Positions 24,488 through 28,223 of a DNA stretch of 28,223 bases are shown here, one piece after another. Under the pieces are notes generated by a model that was given only the letters and a program-made list of their open reading frames with translations, was not told the origin of the DNA and did no database searches. Source of the stretch: Planctomycetota bacterium (GTDB lineage Bacteria; Planctomycetota; Phycisphaerae; Phycisphaerales; UBA1924). Location: positions 1 through 28,223 of the forward strand of contig JAEYUO010000070.1 in NCBI GenBank assembly GCA_023432465.1, read 5' to 3'. Positions within the stretch are counted from its first letter, which is position 1; the number at the start of each line of letters is the position of its first letter. A program made the translations under genes and the position numbers.

Positions 24488-24815
24488 CACCAAGCGGAGA
24501 TTCCCTCATTTCTTCGACCCGCCACTGCTCCCACGTGCTAAGAGAAGCGGGTGGGGGGGCGGTGGGGGGGCTGTTTCGCGCGCGAACCTTTTCTCCGCTC
24601 GCCCGTATACCATGTACCGACTCGCCTCACAGGGCCAACGCATGCACCTCGCACACTGCACATCCCGCCGCACCCCATCAGCGCACGCCCCGCGGCCGCG
24701 CCGCAGTGGCCGCTTCGCCTCGCATCTCAAGGGCATCAAAACGCCCGCACTCCTCCGCTGCGCCGGCCGTCTCCTCACCCTCATCTAAACCCTCGACCCA
24801 CGCAACTGCACCCAG

Positions 24816-24847
24816 GCCCGGGGCGTTTGCCCCGGGCTTGTTGCTTT
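24816..24847 (+). terminator. rho-independent terminator ahead of the Rnk-like gene
   Basis: GCCCGGGGC (24816-24824) and GCCCCGGGC (24829-24837), GTTT loop, then TTGTTGCTTT. It ends transcripts from the 23402 gene or from the TATACC box; its T-rich tail doubles as the next -35. Confidence 0.75.
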
Positions 24848-24866
24848 GCTCACGTCCCTGTATCAC
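24838..24866 (+). promoter_or_regulatory. promoter of the Rnk-like gene
   Basis: TTGTTG (24838-24843), 17-base spacer, TATCAC (24861-24866), 15 bases before the ATG; AAGGAG lies between. Confidence 0.45.
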
Positions 24867-24881
24867 TCCAAGGAGTTCGTC

Positions 24882-25292
24882 ATGAACCGCAAACGCACCA
24901 TCGTCAACACGCTCGACAAGGAACGTCTTTCATCGATCCTCACCGGCCGGTGGGAGGGTGATTGGCCGATCACGCGCCTGCGGATGCTGATCGAGAGCTC
25001 GCGCATCGTCGAGCCGCGACGCATCCCGCGCAACGTCGTCACGATGAACTCGCGCATCCGCATCCACGACCCGCTGTGGGAATCCGATGAGACTTTCACG
25101 CTGACCTATCCCGACAGCCCCTCGGAGGACTCCAATGGCGATGCCGTCAGCGTCACCAGCCCCATCGGCGCGGCCATCTTCGGCAGCCGCGAGGGCGATG
25201 AGGTCCGCTGGATCGGCCCCCGCGGCCCGCGCCGCGTCGTCGTCTCGGCGATCGAGTTCCAGCCCGAACGCGAGGGCCGCTACGACTTGTGA
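24882..25292 (+). CDS. rnk: Rnk-like nucleoside diphosphate kinase regulator (GreA/GreB C-terminal fold)
   Basis: A 136-aa protein equal in length to E. coli Rnk. NVVTMNSRIRI near residue 50, then LTYPD, and SPIGAAIFGSREGDEVRW in the second half match Rnk and the GreA/GreB C-terminal FKBP-like domain; the end EFQPEREGRYDL also fits. Rnk proteins bind RNA polymerase near the secondary channel and, in gammaproteobacteria, affect nucleoside diphosphate kinase levels (family knowledge). The N-terminal part is a short coiled coil without the acidic GreA tip, so transcript cleavage is not expected. AAGGAG sits 7 bases before the ATG at 24882. The hpf-like gene follows after 127 bases. Confidence 0.9.
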   Translation: MNRKRTIVNTLDKERLSSILTGRWEGDWPITRLRMLIESSRIVEPRRIPRNVVTMNSRIRIHDPLWESDETFTLTYPDSPSEDSNGDAVSVTSPIGAAIFGSREGDEVRWIGPRGPRRVVVSAIEFQPEREGRYDL

Positions 25293-25419
25293 TCTTCAAA
25301 TCCCCTTCCGCGGCTGCGTAAACCCGCGGATGGCCCCGAACCCGCGGCGGGCCCGCGGCGTACGTGCAGCGAGGCCTATTCAGCCACACCAGTGTTTCTC
25401 TGCGCACAGGAGACCTCCC

Positions 25420-25731
25420 ATGCAGATCCAGTTCAACTACGCCAACGTCGAGGCTTCCAAGCCTCTCGAAGACCACGTCGCGACGGTGCTGCAGTCCTCC
25501 GTCGGCCGCTTCGCCGATCGCCTCACACGCATCGAGGCGCACTTCTCCGACCTGAACGGCGCGAAGAAGAGCGGCCCCGCCGACAAACGCTGCCTCCTGG
25601 AGGCCCGCCCCACAGGCCGCGACCCAATCGCCATCGAGTGCGTGGGCGACACCTTCTACACCGCGGCCAGCGAAGCGGCGGGCAAACTCGGCCGAGCGAT
25701 CGCCAACCGCCTGGATCGCCCAACCCATTGA
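25420..25731 (+). CDS. hpf: short ribosome hibernation factor, HPF/RaiA family
   Basis: A 103-aa protein that should bind the decoding region of the 30S subunit and inactivate ribosomes under stress. The start MQIQFNYANVEASKPLEDHV and the basic helix with RFADRLTRIEAHFSDLNG match the family's beta-alpha-beta-beta-beta-alpha fold. The segment LLEARPTGRDPIAIECVGD supplies the later strands, and the last helix is YTAASEAAGKLGRAIANRLDR. It lacks the C-terminal dimerisation domain of long HPF. The ATG at 25420 follows AGGAG by about 8 bases. The gap before it (25293-25419) holds CCGCGG-rich inverted repeats without a T-tract. Confidence 0.9.
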   Translation: MQIQFNYANVEASKPLEDHVATVLQSSVGRFADRLTRIEAHFSDLNGAKKSGPADKRCLLEARPTGRDPIAIECVGDTFYTAASEAAGKLGRAIANRLDRPTH

Positions 25732-25743
25732 CCCCGCATCCTG

Positions 25744-25772
25744 TTGTGCCCGCGGATCCGTCGGCGTACCAT
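25744..25772 (+). promoter_or_regulatory. promoter of tRNA-Gly
   Basis: TTGTGC (25744-25749), 17-base spacer, TACCAT (25767-25772), ending 9 bases before the mature tRNA 5' end, the spacing expected for a short-leader tRNA transcript. Confidence 0.7.
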
Positions 25773-25781
25773 GCTCCCGCC

Positions 25782-25853
25782 GCGGGCGTAGTTCAGCGGT
25801 AGAACGTCAGCTTCCCAAGCTGAATGTCGCCGGTTCGATTCCGGTCGCCCGCT
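25782..25853 (+). tRNA. tRNA-Gly (anticodon CCC)
   Basis: A 72-base cloverleaf. The acceptor stem GCGGGCG pairs with CGCCCGC and T is the discriminator. The D arm is GTTC-AGCGGTA-GAAC, the anticodon stem TCAGC/GCTGA with loop TTCCCAA (anticodon CCC), and the T arm GCCGG-TTCGATT-CCGGT (G-T end pair). CCA is not encoded. It decodes GGG, a codon used heavily in the glycosyltransferase genes that follow. Confidence 0.95.
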
Positions 25854-25882
25854 TTCGTGAATGCCCGGCAGAAGCAGGCAAG

Positions 25883-25912
25883 AACCCCGGCAATCGCCGG
25901 GGTTTGTTGTTT
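25883..25912 (+). terminator. rho-independent terminator after tRNA-Gly
   Basis: AACCCCGGC (25883-25891) pairs with GCCGGGGTT (25896-25904), AATC loop, followed by TGTTGTTT. Confidence 0.82.
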
Positions 25913-25940
25913 GGGCAGGGACACGCTGTGGGCACCGTCC

Positions 25941-25969
25941 TTGTACCCCCGATGCGGGGCCACTACCCT
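25941..25969 (+). promoter_or_regulatory. promoter of the GT4 gene
   Basis: TTGTAC (25941-25946), 17-base spacer, TACCCT (25964-25969), only 8 bases before the ATG at 25978, so the mRNA would be leaderless or nearly so. Confidence 0.55.
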
Positions 25970-25977
25970 CTGCCTCT

Positions 25978-27717
25978 ATGCGCATTGTGCTGGTCAACTG
26001 GGCGAGGATCTGGGACGGCGCTGAGCACGGCGGCGGCGTCAACCAGTACTGCCAGGCGTTGGCCTTGGACCTGATCCGGAGGGGCCACGAGGTTGTGTCT
26101 CTGTTCGGCGGGATCACGTTTGTCCCGGACCGGAAAGACTGCTTCATCCGCCGGCACGACGACTGGATGGGCGTGAAGGTCTTTGAGGTGATCAACTCGC
26201 CGGTGATGGCCCCCGCCGCGGTGCAGTTTCGCGAGCCGATGGGGGAGGTCAGCGCACCGGAGCTTGAGGCGCGGGTGGGGGAGCTGTTTGAGTGGCTGAA
26301 GCCCGATGCGGTGCACTTCAACAACCTGGAAGGGTTCAGCATCGGGTGTGTGGAGCGGGCGAAGCGGGTTGGCGCGAAGACAATCTTCAGCCTGCACAAC
26401 TACCACACGCTGTGCCCGCAGGTGTACTTCATGCAGGGGCACCGCGAAACGTGCTACGACTTTGACAACGGGCACAACTGCGCAAAGTGCGTTGATGCGC
26501 TGCACCCGGGGGAAGAGCGGACGAAGCTGGAGGCGGAGTTTGCGCGCGGCCGCGGCGGGAAAGAAGTGCAAGAAGCCGCGAAGCAGTTCCGCGAGGCGGC
26601 GGGTGGGCCGTGGCGCGCGGTGAAGTCGAGTGTGGGGTTGGCGCGGGCGTGGTGGAGGACGCGGGGACGGCTGCCGGGGAGTGCGGTGAACGGGGCGGGG
26701 GATGTGACGGGTGCGCGGCCGGCGGGGGAAGGGGATGCGCGGGGACGGACGCCACAACTCATGGCGGAGCTGAACCCGCCGAAGTCGCAGAGCGCGGATT
26801 CTCCGGAGCTTCGACCGCTGGACAACTCGATCCTTCCGGAGCCGCCGAGCGCGAAGCCGCCGAACGACTATGCGAGACGCCGCGCGGCGATGGTGCAGAT
26901 GCTGTCATCGTGCGACCGTGTACTGGCGGTGAGCACGTTCGTCGGGCGGAAGTTTGCGTCGATGGGGGTGAGCTCGGGGGAGGGCGGATCGTTGCGGGTG
27001 CTGCCGATTGGCTCACGGATTAATCGGGTGATCGCGCTGAAGCCGGATTTGCTGTTTGATCCGCCGCCCTTCGAACGCGCACCGATGAAGACGCGGCCGG
27101 TGCGGCTGCTGTTCCTGGGGTACAACCATCACTACAAGGGCCTGCCGATGGTGGCGGAGACCTTGGAGATGATGAGCCCGGAGCATCTACGGAGGATTGA
27201 TCTGTCGGTGTTTGCGCTGGGCGGGCAGACGATCGAGTGGATGTTCCGGAGATTGGAGCCGCGGCTGGGGAAGCTGAAGTATGCGTATGGGTACACGTTC
27301 CACGACATCCCGTGGATGATGGGGGGCAAGGATCTGACGCTGGTGCCGAGCGTGTGGTGGGACAACGCGCCGCAGACGGTGTTTGAGTCGATGTCGTGCG
27401 GGGTGCCGGTGCTGGGCGCGGCGGTGGGGGGGATTCCGGACTTCGTGCACCACGGGGTGAATGGGCTGCTGTTCAGGGGGAATGATCGCGAGGACTTGAA
27501 GCGGCGGCTGATCGAGGTGATCGAGAACCCGTGGCAGCTTGAAGAGCTGCGGAAGAGCGTGCGGCCGTGCAAGAGCATCGAGGAGCACACGCCGGAGATG
27601 GAGCGGATCTATCGCGGCGAGGATGTGGGAGAGATGGTGATGACGGGTGAGCCGGTGCAGATCGTGGTGTCGGCGGGTGCGGGCGCGGGATCTCCGACGG
27701 CGGGGGGCGAGCGATGA
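25978..27717 (+). CDS. glycosyltransferase family 4-like protein with internal low-complexity insert
   Basis: A 579-aa GT-B fold enzyme that should move a sugar from an NDP-sugar to a glycan or lipid at the cytoplasmic face. The N-terminal half has MRIVLVNWARIWDGAEHGGG, NNLEGFS (~115) and SLHNYHTLCPQVYF (~138), followed by Cys residues in ETCYDF...NCAKCVD. Residues ~187-305 are an unusual insert rich in Gly, Ala, Arg and Pro. The C-terminal half holds FLGYNHHYKGLPMVAETLE, then DLTLVPSVWWDNAPQTVFES (~452-471) and GVPVLGAAVGGIPDFV, the nucleotide-sugar site with its conserved Glu. The ATG at 25978 starts the first strand. The stop overlaps the next start (ATGA), so the two are coupled. Codons are G-ending, unlike upstream genes. 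Confidence 0.9.
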   Translation: MRIVLVNWARIWDGAEHGGGVNQYCQALALDLIRRGHEVVSLFGGITFVPDRKDCFIRRHDDWMGVKVFEVINSPVMAPAAVQFREPMGEVSAPELEARVGELFEWLKPDAVHFNNLEGFSIGCVERAKRVGAKTIFSLHNYHTLCPQVYFMQGHRETCYDFDNGHNCAKCVDALHPGEERTKLEAEFARGRGGKEVQEAAKQFREAAGGPWRAVKSSVGLARAWWRTRGRLPGSAVNGAGDVTGARPAGEGDARGRTPQLMAELNPPKSQSADSPELRPLDNSILPEPPSAKPPNDYARRRAAMVQMLSSCDRVLAVSTFVGRKFASMGVSSGEGGSLRVLPIGSRINRVIALKPDLLFDPPPFERAPMKTRPVRLLFLGYNHHYKGLPMVAETLEMMSPEHLRRIDLSVFALGGQTIEWMFRRLEPRLGKLKYAYGYTFHDIPWMMGGKDLTLVPSVWWDNAPQTVFESMSCGVPVLGAAVGGIPDFVHHGVNGLLFRGNDREDLKRRLIEVIENPWQLEELRKSVRPCKSIEEHTPEMERIYRGEDVGEMVMTGEPVQIVVSAGAGAGSPTAGGER

Positions 27718-28223
27718 GCGTTGTTCCGACGACTGGACGCAAGGCGATCGAGGTGGCTATGCCGACGGCTGAAGCGGGGCAGGTGGAGGCGGCGGCAGTG
27801 AGCGAAGCGGGCGCGGCGGTGGCCGCGCATGCGGGGGGGAGCGCTTCGCAGGCGAACGTGTTCATGATCGTGGTGACGTTCAATCGCAAGCCGCATGCGG
27901 TGAACGTGATCGGGGCGATTGCCTCGCAGGGGCATCCGCGCGAGTTGATGGATGTGGTGATCGTTGATAACGCGGGGACGGATGGGACGCTGGAGGCGAT
28001 TGTCGAGAAGTGGAAGCCGGAGCGGGTGATTCGGAACTTGACGCCGCGGGCGAGTGAGCCGAAGTTTCAGCCGCCGGATGCGGCGATGGGCTCGGAGAAG
28101 AACGCGGCGGGGTTCCGGTCGCTGACGGTGGTGCGGAACCAGGCGAACCTTGGCGGGTGCGGCGGGTTCAACACGGGGTTTGCGTTTATCGATGCGGTGA
28201 GCCGGGGGGAAGTGGGGCTGGGC
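27714..28223 (+). CDS. glycosyltransferase family 2-like protein, 3'-truncated by window edge
   Basis: The ATG at 27714 overlaps the preceding TGA by ATGA; 170 codons are visible with no stop. Residues 1-46 are an Ala/Glu/Gly-rich extension. The GT-A domain then begins VFMIVVTFNRKPHAVNVIGA, followed by VVIVDNAGTDGTLEAI and a later VVRNQANLGGCGGFNTGF. The last segment (N.ANLGG.GG.N.G) is typical of GlfT2/rhamnosyl-type family 2 transferases; the DxD metal site would lie beyond the window edge. Together with the GT4 gene it points to a surface polysaccharide cluster continuing to the right. A later in-frame Met (27759 or the Met of FMIVV) could also be the start. Confidence 0.88.
   Translation, partial: MSVVPTTGRKAIEVAMPTAEAGQVEAAAVSEAGAAVAAHAGGSASQANVFMIVVTFNRKPHAVNVIGAIASQGHPRELMDVVIVDNAGTDGTLEAIVEKWKPERVIRNLTPRASEPKFQPPDAAMGSEKNAAGFRSLTVVRNQANLGGCGGFNTGFAFIDAVSRGEVGLG

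Larger units (their letters stand above)
24488..24881. other. 394-base region with G-runs, TATACC box and terminator
   Basis: It holds a quadruplex-type run (24549-24570), TATACC at 24606-24611, a 58-codon ORF (24612-24788, Arg/Ser/His-rich, no ribosome binding site, not claimed as a gene), a terminator (24816-24847) and the Rnk promoter (24838-24866). A short RNA from ~24617 to ~24847 is possible but unproven. Confidence 0.5.

Noticed and set aside
24612..24788. 58-codon ORF after TATACC
   Set aside because: No ribosome binding site, composition of random high-GC frames; kept only as part of a possible small transcript.

Overview
The window is high-GC DNA from a planctomycete, most likely of the Phycisphaerae lineage. 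This rests on several sequence features: two secreted proteins ending in PAPG + hydrophobic stretch + RRRR sorting tails, a very large secreted protein ending in two dockerin-like repeats of the planctomycete GC-type, a type IV pseudopilin-like protein, and a small ORF sitting between groES and groEL. The phylum is well supported; the order is an inference.

Layout. 0-5.5 kb: the 3' part of a hypothetical gene cut by the window edge, typA/bipA, a secreted two-domain PPC-like protein, and rplU (L21) followed at once by a terminator. 5.5-9.8 kb: a one-domain EamA transporter (minus), a PPK2-family polyphosphate kinase, a PAPG-tailed secreted protein (minus), a TPR lipoprotein (minus), a stand-alone LigD phosphoesterase-like protein, and a conserved-looking 132-aa protein. 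9.9-16.5 kb: asparagine synthase, a pseudopilin-like protein, and a 1024-aa secreted PstS-like/dockerin protein. 16.5-22.1 kb: rmuC (minus), a degenerate receiver protein, groES - 67-aa ORF - groEL, then a four-helix-bundle suffix protein. 22.1-25.9 kb: an accessory-looking stretch with a DMP19-like protein between two copies of a structured hairpin repeat, an unknown protein with a possible HTH, an Rnk-like protein, a short HPF/RaiA-type protein and tRNA-Gly(CCC). 25.9 kb to the end: two translationally coupled glycosyltransferases (GT4-like, then GT2-like, the second cut by the window edge), probably the start of a surface glycan cluster.

How parts work together. TypA, HPF, Rnk, L21, GroESL and the tRNA are translation, stress and proteostasis functions. 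The pseudopilin, the sorted proteins and the dockerin protein belong to the cell surface and secretion. Most genes look singly transcribed: hairpin + T-tract terminators follow rplU, ppk2, the TPR gene, the dockerin gene, groEL and the tRNA, and several promoters of the form TTGnnn-N17-TAnnnT can be read.

Most interesting. Short-period tandem repeats recur: four 7-bp arrays of three sequence families, two directly upstream of groES and groEL and two inside one coding sequence, plus a 9-bp-period array at the 5' edge of the four-helix-bundle gene. A hairpin repeat whose inner stem differs by compensatory changes flanks the DMP19-like gene on both sides. Base skew changes abruptly near 25.9 kb, from C-rich on the + strand whatever the gene direction to G-rich. 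No CRISPR array, transposase, phage genes or rRNA were seen.
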